Shown one piece after another: positions 45,068-53,454 of a stretch of DNA of 64,000 nt. Both the position numbers and the translations under genes were made by a program. Source of the stretch: Bradyrhizobium erythrophlei. GTDB lineage: Bacteria; Pseudomonadota; Alphaproteobacteria; Rhizobiales; Xanthobacteraceae. Location: the NCBI RefSeq assembly GCF_900129425.1, contig NZ_LT670817.1, forward strand, positions 8,026,001 through 8,090,000. Direction: 5' to 3'. Within the stretch, counting starts at the first letter, position 1, and every line of letters begins with the position of its first letter. The notes under the pieces were generated by a model that saw nothing but the letters and a program-made list of their open reading frames with translations, made no database searches and was not told the origin of the DNA.

Positions 45068-46351
45068 ATGACCGATGCAGAAACGATCTATCCGTTTCCG
45101 CCGCACCAGCACGTGTTTCTGGGCAAGGATCACGACCGGGCGGAACGCCGGACCTGGGCGGTGATCATCCTCTGCAGCGTGATGATGATCGCCGAAATCA
45201 TCGGCGGCGCGCTGTTCGGCTCGCTGGCGCTGATTGCCGACGGCTTGCACATGTCTACCCATGCCGGCGCGCTGCTGCTGGCGGCGCTGGCTTATACCTA
45301 CGCCCGCAAATACGCCAACGATCCCAACTTCAGCTTCGGTACCGGCAAGTTCGGCGATCTGGCGGGGTATTCCAGCGCCATTGTTCTGGCGATGATTGCG
45401 CTATTGATCGGCTATGAAGCCGTATCGCGGCTGCTCAACCCTGTAACCATCAGCTTCAACGAGGCGATCCCGATTGCCGTCCTGGGTCTCGTGGTCAATG
45501 TCGCGAGCGCGTGGCTATTGTCCGGTGGACATCATCACGGTCACAGCCATGGCCACTCCCATGCGCATGGTCATGGCGATGGAGCGCGCCGCGTCGCGTT
45601 AGGCGGCCGTATGCTGGAAATCGATGTCTATGAAGACAACGTGCCGCCGCGCTTCCGCGTCACGGCGGATCCCGGTATGTCGCCGGAGGCCCGCGATCTC
45701 ACCATCGAGACCATCAGGCCGGATGGCCGCCGGCAACTGTTCGCGTTCGAGGACGGCGGCGGATACCTGCAGTCGCGCGACGAGATTCCGGAGCCGCATG
45801 CCTTCCTCGCCAGGGTTTGCCTGGCGCAACAGGGGCGGCAACAAGAATGCGAACTTGAATTCGAAGAGCACGAACACGACGCCGCGCATGGCGCGCATCA
45901 CCGCGACAACAACATGCGGGCCGCCGTCATTCATGTCATGGCCGATGCCGCCGTATCCGTTCTGGTCATCGTCGGGCTAGTGACGGCACGTGCGTTCGGC
46001 TGGCTCTGGATGGACCCGCTGGCCGGCCTGATCGGCGCGCTGGTGATCGCAAACTGGTCGTTCGGGTTGCTCCGCGATACCGGCAGCATCCTGCTCGATC
46101 GCACGCCGGATCCGGGGATGGCGGAAAAGGTCCGCACGACAATCGAAAGCGAGGGCGATCAGGTCACCGACCTGCATCTTTGGCGGCTTGGACCGGGCCA
46201 TCTCGGCGCCATTGTCGCGGTCGCAACCAGCGGCGCGAACGGGGCGGCGCATTACCGGCAGAAACTGGCGAAATTCGCCGATCTGTCGCACGTCACCGTG
46301 GAGGTCCAGCACTCCCGTCCGGCAACTGGCCAGGTTTCACCGGCCGCGTAG
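45068..46351 (+). CDS. dmeF: CDF-family Ni/Co efflux transporter (DmeF-like)
   Basis: 427 residues, inner membrane. Six spans expected: VIILCSVMMIAEIIGGALFG with the first metal site (ADGLHMSTHAG) following, IVLAMIALLIGYEAVSRLL, a His-rich loop (HHHGHSHGHSHAHGHG), and after an unusually long hydrophilic insert (about residues 175-275, EIDVYEDNVPPRFRVTADPG) the second half with the metal site HVMADAAVSVLVIVGL. The C-terminal cytosolic domain ends SHVTVEVQHSRP. It exports cobalt and nickel by proton exchange. The long insert is characteristic of the DmeF subgroup. Confidence 0.93.
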   Translation: MTDAETIYPFPPHQHVFLGKDHDRAERRTWAVIILCSVMMIAEIIGGALFGSLALIADGLHMSTHAGALLLAALAYTYARKYANDPNFSFGTGKFGDLAGYSSAIVLAMIALLIGYEAVSRLLNPVTISFNEAIPIAVLGLVVNVASAWLLSGGHHHGHSHGHSHAHGHGDGARRVALGGRMLEIDVYEDNVPPRFRVTADPGMSPEARDLTIETIRPDGRRQLFAFEDGGGYLQSRDEIPEPHAFLARVCLAQQGRQQECELEFEEHEHDAAHGAHHRDNNMRAAVIHVMADAAVSVLVIVGLVTARAFGWLWMDPLAGLIGALVIANWSFGLLRDTGSILLDRTPDPGMAEKVRTTIESEGDQVTDLHLWRLGPGHLGAIVAVATSGANGAAHYRQKLAKFADLSHVTVEVQHSRPATGQVSPAA

Positions 46352-46358
46352 CCACGCG

Positions 46359-46625
46359 TCACAGGTACTTCGCGATCAGCTTGAAATCCCTGAGCGCGGC
46401 CGGGCCTTTCGAACCCGACGCCCTGAACGATCGTTCGAGGCTGTGGCTGATGTGATCGTGGATCAATGCCTTTTTGGCGTTTTCAATGGCGCTCTCCACG
46501 GCTTGCAGTTGTTGCGCGACCTGGGCGCAGGGCCGGTCCTGCTCGATCATCTCGATAATCGTTTCGAGATGGCCATTGGCACGTTTCAAACGTCGGGCAA
46601 TCGCGGAATGTGGGTGGTCCGGCAT
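46359..46625 (-). CDS. CsoR/FrmR-type repressor
   Basis: 88 residues. Same family as DmeR but with a different ligand set: Cys33 and His58 at the positions of Cys35/His60, and Ser instead of the third ligand, as in FrmR-like formaldehyde or unusual metal sensors. GGAG precedes the ATG. It is convergent with dmeF (7 bp between stops). Two 16-bp palindromes lie just upstream and probably control it. No transporter or dehydrogenase target adjoins it, so the regulated gene is unclear. Confidence 0.85.
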   Translation of the reverse strand: MPDHPHSAIARRLKRANGHLETIIEMIEQDRPCAQVAQQLQAVESAIENAKKALIHDHISHSLERSFRASGSKGPAALRDFKLIAKYL

Positions 46626-46636
46626 TCGAATCTCCT

Positions 46637-46675
46637 ATCCTCCGGGGAGGATAACAACGATCCTCCCCGGGGGAT
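46637..46675. promoter_or_regulatory. Paired palindromic operators
   Basis: ATCCTCCGGGGAGGAT (46637-46652) and ATCCTCCCCGGGGGAT (46660-46675), centre spacing 23 bp, 12 bases upstream of the CsoR/FrmR-type gene. The form fits operators of that family (autorepression). Confidence 0.6.
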
Positions 46676-46956
46676 AGATTAAATTAGGTAAATGCGCTTG
46701 ACACAGATAACGGTCAGGCTTATTTGCCGATTGTTGTCGAGGACATTCGTCCGAGGCAAGCCTTTCAACCCTGATGAAGAGCACATGGGCAGTACCACCT
46801 TTGGCAACGTCACCCCGGCGATCATGATCGGGCTGGCGATGCCGCAGAACATCAAGATCAATCGCGCCGGCCTGGGCCGCGTGAGGGATGGTGGTCGCGC
46901 CTAGCTGACTGCCTCGCTCACTGGCCTGCCGCGCAAAGCGGAAGTGGAGGTGAGCG

Positions 46957-47346
46957 ATGTTCAAAAGACTCGCAATATCCAGATTTTCAGACTTCAGGTT
47001 TGCAGACTTCAGATTTGCAAACTTCAGATTTGGAGAACTCCGGTCTCTGCAGCCGCGGCGCGTTGCGTTGCGCGGGGCCGGGTTTTTCATCGATACCCGT
47101 TCCAACGATACCCATTCCAATGACAACCTTCCGGGTCTTCGCCGCCCGAAGGGCCAGCGCCGGATTCCATCCCCGGCGCTGGCGTGTCATTGGTTCAATC
47201 ATAACGGCCGCCTCGAATGCCGCTGGCAGGTCGAGCCCAGCGGCGATGCGCCAATCGGCGACTTCGACGAACACGCTACGATGGGCAGTGCTTCCGGCCC
47301 GTCGTCGATGCACCCGCCCGGCCGCGGCCTGGCGCTGACCGGATAA
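46957..47346 (+). CDS. Hypothetical protein with short N-terminal repeat
   Basis: 129 residues. Residues 8-28 repeat (F-x-D/N/E-F/L-R) four times (FSDFRFADFRFANFRFGELR), encoded by four near-copies of TTCAGACTTCAGATTTGC. The C-terminal part (ACHWFNHNGRLECRWQVEPS) looks like a real rhizobial domain. No ribosome site is obvious; moderate to low support. Confidence 0.4.
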   Translation: MFKRLAISRFSDFRFADFRFANFRFGELRSLQPRRVALRGAGFFIDTRSNDTHSNDNLPGLRRPKGQRRIPSPALACHWFNHNGRLECRWQVEPSGDAPIGDFDEHATMGSASGPSSMHPPGRGLALTG

Positions 47347-48167
47347 GCGGGGAATGACATGGACGCAGGACCTAGACCTCCCGCCGCCCACCGCTCCGGT
47401 GCCGCGACGGGAGCCCCTTTGGGGAACAATCGCACTGAGTTTCGCAAGGCCGTGACTCAACCCGGCCGAGGTGGCGTGGGCGTCTAGCTGCTCCGCTCGC
47501 CTCGTGGCGCGGGTTACCGGCATCGAGGTGACTACGGAGGCAAGGGATGACGACGTCGTCAAGCTTACCAAGCTGAAATTTCCCGACTTGCAGGGTGACG
47601 GGTCTCGCCGGAGCGAGACATGTCTTCACAATGGCGGCCCGCGCCAGACCCGCGCCCTGCACGCCCAAGCCTCCGCGTGGCATTTCACATAACGGTCTTC
47701 GAGCCGTCTTATCAGGAGCGCGGTGGCTGGAGCGGTCAGGAGCATAGTTGGCTGTGGGCTACCGGTATCGGGGGGCAGTGGTGAAGCGCATTGATGAAAT
47801 TGGAAACGGCACAGCCATTGTCCCGGCGACTCGCTCCCTTGCGATCGCGGCCGATCTAGCCCCAAGCCTGCCAATAAGCCTGCCAATCAGGGCGCCTTGT
47901 CATTCTGAGGTGTGTGGCGGGCCCGTCACTACGCGATGCCATTCCGCAGCATCTCCTGCGTTATTTCTTCCAAATGCGAATGGCTTGCAATAAGGCTTGG
48001 GGATGGATGGGACCTGCGTTTGATCCGGCTTTTGACCGCAACAAGCGACAATTCCGGACCGGCGGGATCGACAGCTCGATTGCTTTTCCTGGATGGCAGC
48101 GCGCCGGCACAAGGGCAGTGATGACGAAAGAGACCGCCGGCATGCTCGCTCTGGAAACATCCGCCCC
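47347..48167. other. Long leader upstream of the porin operon
   Basis: No gene I can support. Short frames on both strands are Arg/Ala/Pro-rich. The porin-ABC operon promoter should lie here, but I could not single out a convincing -35/-10 pair. Confidence 0.4.
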
Positions 48168-50171
48168 ATGAATCGCAGCACCCGATCATGGGAGCGCGTG
48201 GTCGCGGGCGTGGGCTTGAGCTTGCTCGCGCTCGACGGCGCGGCGGCCGCGGCTGACCTGCCGCTCAAGGCGCCGGCTTTCAAAGCCGTTTACGACTGGA
48301 CCGGATTCTATCTGGGCGGCCATTTCGGTTATGGCGGCGGCAGTTTCGGCCCCGGCACCAATCCTCTTCCCGAACAAGGGGTGGTGTTTCCCCACAGTAT
48401 CACGGGCCTGATCGGTGGTTATCAAGCCGGCTACAACAGGCAGTTTCCGAGCCGTGTCGTGCTCGGCATCGAAGCCGATGCCTCGTTCACCAGCCCGCAG
48501 GACGCCCCGGCGGTGATGCCGGCGCCGTTCCACACGACGCTCGATTACGTTAGCACCTTGCGTGGCCGGGTCGGATACGCGTTCGGGACGCTGATGCCTT
48601 ATCTGACCGGCGGCTTTGCCTGGGGCCACAGCCGCGTCGAACTCAATGACAGCGCCGGAAACGTCGTCTCCTCGCCGGGGCAAACCCAGGCCGGCTGGAC
48701 CGCGGGCGCGGGTGTCGAATTTGCCGTGAGCGGCAACTGGAGCGCAAAGGTCGAATATGACTACATCGGCCTGTCGCGCCGGATGTACGATTTGAGCGAC
48801 TTTGGACTGCCCGGCATCAACGTCGATCCCAGCATTCATCTTGCCAAGCTTGGGCTGAACTACCGGTTCGGCGATACGCCCTGGACCGCGCCGGTTTCCG
48901 CCAACGCACAAACCGCGCTGCCGGAATCGGATGTCTGGAATATCCATGCGCAAACCACGTTTCTGCCGTCGGTCTACCCTGCATTTCGCTCGCCCTATGC
49001 CGGGACGGACAGTCTTCCCGGAGGCGGACAATCCCGCGAAACCTGGACCGCGACCGCATTTCTCGGCGTCCGGCTATGGCAGGGCGCCGAATTCTATTTC
49101 GACCCGGAGCTTGCGCAGGGGTTTGGCCTCAACGGCACGCTCGGACTGGCCGGCTTTCCGAACGGCGAGGCGCAAAAGGCCGGCGCCCCCTACTTCAAGA
49201 TTCGTCCGCAGCGCTATTATCTGAAGCAGACGTTCGGCCTCGGCGGCGAACAGGAAGATGTCCCGGACGGCGCCAATCAGCTGCCCGGCAAGCGCGACAT
49301 CGACCGGATCACATTGATCGTCGGGCGTTTCGCCGTCGGCGACTTCTTCGACGGCAATACCTACGCCAAGGATCCGCGCGCGGATTTCATGAACTGGGCG
49401 ATGTGGTCGTCGGCGGCCTACGACTTCCCCGCGGATCTGCCCGGCTACACGCGCGGCGGCGTTGTCGAGCTCAATCGCAAGGACTGGGCGGTGCGCGCCG
49501 GCCTATTCGAGGTGCCGTCGGCTCCCAACAGCGACGTCCTGACGCTGGGCGACAAGAACTTCGGTACGGTGGCTGAACTCGAAGAACGCTATGCGCCGTT
49601 CGACCAGCCGGGAAAATTGCGGCTCGGCATCTTCGCCAACCGCGGTTTTACCGGAAATTACAACCAGGCGCTGGCGATTGAGGACGCAAACCCCCTTCTC
49701 GATATCAACGCCGTGATGGCGAGCATCCGGACCGCCAACTTCAAATACGGCTTCTACGTCAACATGGAGCAGCAACTCATGAAGGATGTCGGGCTGTTCG
49801 CCCGCGCCAGTTGGAACGACGGCCAGAATGAAATCCTGTCATTTACCGATATCGACCGCAGCCTGTCGGGCGGCCTGTCCATCAAGGGCAGCAGTTGGGG
49901 GCGCCCGAGCGATACGATCGGCATCGGCGGCGCCATCAATGGCCTGTCCGCCGGGCATCGCGACTTCCTCGCGGCCGGCGGGCTCGGCCTGCTGATCGGC
50001 GATGGCCGGCTCAACTACCGCCCCGAACAGATCCTCGAGACCTACTACGCCTATGCGATTAACAACAGTTTCACCTTCACCGCCGACTATCAACTCATCA
50101 CAAATCCCGCCTATAACGCCGACCGTGGGCCGGTTTCGATTTTCTCGGGCCGTTTGCACGGCGAGTTCTGA
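48168..50171 (+). CDS. Outer-membrane protein: Omp25-like barrel fused to OprB-type porin
   Basis: 667 residues from ATG 48168. Signal peptide about 1-29 (VVAGVGLSLLALDGAAAAAD). Residues about 38-240 are an eight-strand Omp25/Omp31-like barrel (YDWTGFYLGGHFGYGGGSFG to KLGLNYRF). Residues about 260-667 are a carbohydrate-selective porin OprB-type barrel (NIHAQTTFLPSVYPAFRSPY; FFDPELAQGFGLNGTLGLAG; FKIRPQRYYLKQTFGLGGEQ; ending SIFSGRLHGEF). Such a double barrel is unusual in length but both modules are common in Bradyrhizobium. It is followed after 14 bp by a permease gene, so it probably brings the same substrate across the outer membrane. Confidence 0.88.
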   Translation: MNRSTRSWERVVAGVGLSLLALDGAAAAADLPLKAPAFKAVYDWTGFYLGGHFGYGGGSFGPGTNPLPEQGVVFPHSITGLIGGYQAGYNRQFPSRVVLGIEADASFTSPQDAPAVMPAPFHTTLDYVSTLRGRVGYAFGTLMPYLTGGFAWGHSRVELNDSAGNVVSSPGQTQAGWTAGAGVEFAVSGNWSAKVEYDYIGLSRRMYDLSDFGLPGINVDPSIHLAKLGLNYRFGDTPWTAPVSANAQTALPESDVWNIHAQTTFLPSVYPAFRSPYAGTDSLPGGGQSRETWTATAFLGVRLWQGAEFYFDPELAQGFGLNGTLGLAGFPNGEAQKAGAPYFKIRPQRYYLKQTFGLGGEQEDVPDGANQLPGKRDIDRITLIVGRFAVGDFFDGNTYAKDPRADFMNWAMWSSAAYDFPADLPGYTRGGVVELNRKDWAVRAGLFEVPSAPNSDVLTLGDKNFGTVAELEERYAPFDQPGKLRLGIFANRGFTGNYNQALAIEDANPLLDINAVMASIRTANFKYGFYVNMEQQLMKDVGLFARASWNDGQNEILSFTDIDRSLSGGLSIKGSSWGRPSDTIGIGGAINGLSAGHRDFLAAGGLGLLIGDGRLNYRPEQILETYYAYAINNSFTFTADYQLITNPAYNADRGPVSIFSGRLHGEF

Positions 50172-50185
50172 ACAAGGCGGCTCTG

Positions 50186-51919
50186 ATGGCCCTGCATGAT
50201 TTTCGGCCGGCCGCGCTGGGGCAGGCGTTACGGCCCAATATCTGGGACCTCGTTGCGCTGATTCTCGTGATCGGGGCCATGGTGCTGATCGTCTACGGCG
50301 GCGCGCAGACCACCGCACCTTTGTCGACTCTCGACATCGCGCCGGTCTCGCTCGATCCGGCCAATCTTCCGCTCTATGCGCTGCGGACCACCCTGCGGAT
50401 GCTGCTGGCGATCGTCTGCTCGATCATCTTCACCTTCATCTATGCAGCACTTGCCGCCAAGAGCCGGCGCGCCGAGATGGTGCTGATCCCGCTGCTCGAT
50501 ATCCTGCAGTCGGTGCCGATCCTCGGCTTTCTCACCTTCACCGTCGTGTTTTTCATGAATCTGTTTCCAGGCCGGGTGTTCGGCGCCGAACTCGCCTGCG
50601 TGTTCGCGATCTTCACCAGCCAGGCCTGGAACATGACGTTCAGCATGTACCAGTCGATGCGCAACGTCCCGAAGGATCTGGAGGAAGCCTCGCAAAGCTT
50701 TCACCTCAGCGGCTGGCAGCGCTTCTGGCGGCTCGACGTTCCCTTCGCGATGCCGGGCCTGATCTGGAACACGATGATGTCGATGTCGGGCGGCTGGTTT
50801 TTCGTGGTGGCCTCGGAGGCGATCACCGTCGGCAACACCACCGTCACGCTGCCCGGCATCGGTTCTTACGTCGCAATGGGCATTCAAAAGCAGAACCTGC
50901 CCGCGATCGGCTATGCCATCCTGACCATGCTCATGGTCATCACCGCCTACGATCAACTGCTGTTCCGGCCGGTGGTGGCCTGGGCCGACAAATTCCGCTT
51001 CGAGCAGACCGCCTCGGCCACCGCGCCGACCTCCTGGATGCTCGATCTGTTTCGGCGGACCCGGGCGCTACGCGCGCTGTCGTATCCGTTTGCCGCCTTC
51101 AACAAGGCCATTTCGAACCTGCATTTCGCCGTCCCGAAAATCCTGCGGCCGCCGGTCAAAAGCGGCCCGCCGTCGCGCATTGCCGATGCCGCCTGGCTCG
51201 CCCTGATCGTCGCCAGCACCGGCTATGCCGCCTGGCGGATCTATGAATATCTCTCGGCGACGTTGGGCCCGTCGGATATCCTCAGCGCCGTCGGCTACGG
51301 GTTCATTACGCTGGCGCGCGTCGTCGTGCTGATCGCGCTTGCGACTCTGATCTGGGTGCCGGTCGGGGTCTGGATCGGACTTCGGCCGAAGCTTGCCGAG
51401 CGGATCCAGCCGCTAGCGCAGTTTCTGGCCGCATTTCCCGCCAACCTCGCGTTTCCGATGTTCGTGGTGATCATCGTGCGCTACGGCCTGAACCCGAATG
51501 TCTGGCTGAGCCCGCTGATGATTCTGGGAACGCAGTGGTACATCCTGTTCAATGTGATCGCCGGCGCCAGCGCCTTCCCGACCGACCTCCGCGAGGCCGC
51601 CGGCAGCTTCCATCTGAGGGGATGGCGGTGGTGGACCAAAGTCATCCTGCCCGGCATCTTTCCGTATTACATCACCGGCGCCATCACCGCCTCGGGCGGA
51701 TCCTGGAATGCCTCCATCGTCGCCGAAGTGGCAAGCTGGGGCGACACCCATCTAACGGCGATAGGACTTGGTGCTTACATAGCAACCGCGACCGAAGCCG
51801 GCGACTTCCCGCGGGTGGTTCTCGGCATCGCCGTCATGTGCATTCTGGTGACACTGTTCAACCGGCTGCTCTGGAGGCCGCTCTACGCCTTCGGCGAGCG
51901 TCGCCTTCGTCTCGGCTGA
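50186..51919 (+). CDS. ABC importer permease, two fused domains
   Basis: 577 residues with two binding-protein-dependent permease modules in one chain. Each has an EAA loop: EASQSFHLSGWQRFWRLDVP and EAAGSFHLRGWRWWTKVILP. About 10-12 spans, for example LVALILVIGAMVLIVYGGAQ and VVVLIALATLIWVPVGVWIG. The sequence type is NitT/TauT (nitrate, sulfonate, bicarbonate). Gap to the ATPase gene is 26 bp. No periplasmic binding protein is encoded in the operon. Confidence 0.93.
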   Translation: MALHDFRPAALGQALRPNIWDLVALILVIGAMVLIVYGGAQTTAPLSTLDIAPVSLDPANLPLYALRTTLRMLLAIVCSIIFTFIYAALAAKSRRAEMVLIPLLDILQSVPILGFLTFTVVFFMNLFPGRVFGAELACVFAIFTSQAWNMTFSMYQSMRNVPKDLEEASQSFHLSGWQRFWRLDVPFAMPGLIWNTMMSMSGGWFFVVASEAITVGNTTVTLPGIGSYVAMGIQKQNLPAIGYAILTMLMVITAYDQLLFRPVVAWADKFRFEQTASATAPTSWMLDLFRRTRALRALSYPFAAFNKAISNLHFAVPKILRPPVKSGPPSRIADAAWLALIVASTGYAAWRIYEYLSATLGPSDILSAVGYGFITLARVVVLIALATLIWVPVGVWIGLRPKLAERIQPLAQFLAAFPANLAFPMFVVIIVRYGLNPNVWLSPLMILGTQWYILFNVIAGASAFPTDLREAAGSFHLRGWRWWTKVILPGIFPYYITGAITASGGSWNASIVAEVASWGDTHLTAIGLGAYIATATEAGDFPRVVLGIAVMCILVTLFNRLLWRPLYAFGERRLRLG

Positions 51920-51945
51920 TCCAAGGAAACGTCCAAGGAGAACTC

Positions 51946-53256
51946 ATGCTCGAACTTACCGAACGGACCACTCTCCTCGATATCCATGGCGTCTGCCGGT
52001 CGTTTCCGAAGGGCAGCGGCGAGGACCTGCTGGTGCTCGAAAAGGTCGACCTGACCATTCATTCCGGCGAAATTGTCGGCCTGCTCGGCCGGTCCGGATC
52101 GGGCAAGTCGACGCTGCTGCGCATCATCGCCGGCCTGATCGCGCCGTCCTCGGGCGACGCCAGGTGCCGCGGCGAGACCATTGTCGGCCCACCGAACGGC
52201 GTCTCCATGGTGTTTCAGTCCTTCGCGCTGTTTCCCTGGCTGACCGTGCTGCAAAACGTCGAACTGGGCCTGGAGGCACTGGGGATCGACAGCACCGTGC
52301 GTCGTACCCGGGCGCTGGCGGCGATCGACCTGATCGGCCTCGACGGCTTCGAGTCGGCCTATCCGAAGGAATTGTCGGGCGGCATGCGCCAGCGCGTCGG
52401 GTTTGCCCGCGCGCTGGTCGTGCATCCGGACCTGTTGCTGATGGACGAGCCGTTTTCGGCGCTGGACGTGCTGACCGCCGAGACGCTTCGCACCGACCTG
52501 GTCGATCTCTGGACCGAAGGCCGGCTGCCGATCAAATCGGTGCTGATGGTGACGCACAACATCGAGGAAGCGGTGCTGATGTGCGACCGCATCCTGGTGT
52601 TTTCATCCAATCCCGGCCGCGTCGCCGCCGAGATCAAGGTCGATCTGCCGCACCCGCGCAATCGTCTCGATCCGACCTTCCGGCAGCTCGTCGACAGCAT
52701 CTATGCCCGCATGACGCAGCGCGCGGAAGTGAGAACGCCGGCCATCGAGGGCATCCACGGCACCGGCGTCGGCATGGTCCTCAACCATGTCTCGTCCAAC
52801 GTCCTTTCCGGCCTGATCGAGACGCTCGCCGCACCCCCTTATAACGGGCACGCCGATTTGCCGGTTCTCGCCGGCCACCTGCAACTGGAAGCGGACGAGA
52901 TATTTCACCTCGGTGAAGCGCTGCAACTATTGAGGTTTGCCCAATTGAGCGAAGGCGATCTGATGCTGACCGATGCCGGCAAGCGCTTCGCGCACCTTGA
53001 AACCGATGCCCGCAAGAAACTGTTCGCCGAACATCTCATCAATTATGTGCCGGTGATGGGTCTGATCCGCCGGGTACTCGACGAACGGCCCTCGCACACT
53101 GCCCCTGTCGCGCGCTTCCGCAACGAGCTCGAGGATTATATGTCCGAGGAGTATGCGGACGAGACGCTGAAGACCATCGTGTCGTGGGGACGCTACGCGG
53201 AGCTGTTCGCCTATGACGAGCAGTCGGAGCTGTTCAGCCTCGAGAATCCGCATTAG
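51946..53256 (+). CDS. ABC ATPase with AAA-associated C-terminal domain
   Basis: 436 residues from ATG 51946 (AAGGAG 6 bases upstream). Nucleotide-binding domain 1-260: Walker A GLLGRSGSGKST, Q loop FQSFALFPW, signature LSGGMRQRVGFARAL, Walker B LLLMDEPFSALD, H loop VTHN. Residues about 285-430 are the AAA-associated domain (VGMVLNHVSSNVLSGLIETL; AEHLINYVPVMGLIRRVLDE) found on ATPases of this NitT/TauT subgroup. It powers the fused permease. Substrate unknown. Confidence 0.94.
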   Translation: MLELTERTTLLDIHGVCRSFPKGSGEDLLVLEKVDLTIHSGEIVGLLGRSGSGKSTLLRIIAGLIAPSSGDARCRGETIVGPPNGVSMVFQSFALFPWLTVLQNVELGLEALGIDSTVRRTRALAAIDLIGLDGFESAYPKELSGGMRQRVGFARALVVHPDLLLMDEPFSALDVLTAETLRTDLVDLWTEGRLPIKSVLMVTHNIEEAVLMCDRILVFSSNPGRVAAEIKVDLPHPRNRLDPTFRQLVDSIYARMTQRAEVRTPAIEGIHGTGVGMVLNHVSSNVLSGLIETLAAPPYNGHADLPVLAGHLQLEADEIFHLGEALQLLRFAQLSEGDLMLTDAGKRFAHLETDARKKLFAEHLINYVPVMGLIRRVLDERPSHTAPVARFRNELEDYMSEEYADETLKTIVSWGRYAELFAYDEQSELFSLENPH

Positions 53257-53310
53257 CTAGCCCTCTGCAATTCCGGGTTTTTGACGACCTGCCGCGGCAA
53301 TGTCGGTGCT

Positions 53311-53415
53311 CCCCCTCTCCCGTTGGGAGAGGGTCGGGGTGAGGGGTTACGGTCTATCGTTAGGCTGTAACCCCTCACCCGGCGCTACGCGCCGACCTCT
53401 CCCAATGGGAGAGGT
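53311..53415. repeat. Palindromic intergenic element
   Basis: Nested inverted repeats: CTCTCCCGTTGGGAGAG, GAGGGGTTAC with GTAACCCCTC, GGCGCTACGCGCC and CTCTCCCAATGGGAGAG. It lies between convergent genes and may act as a bidirectional terminator. Confidence 0.7.
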
Positions 53416-53454
53416 GACACCGAGCCTGCGGCCGACGCTGCGTCCACTTCAACC

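Noticed and set aside
46692..46904. 70-residue plus-strand frame divergent from the CsoR/FrmR gene
   Set aside because: Position is attractive for a regulated gene, but composition is weak, there is no ribosome site, and frames on the minus strand are equally open.
48186..49031. 281-residue minus-strand frame
   Set aside because: Antisense to the porin gene, Arg/Gly/His-rich.
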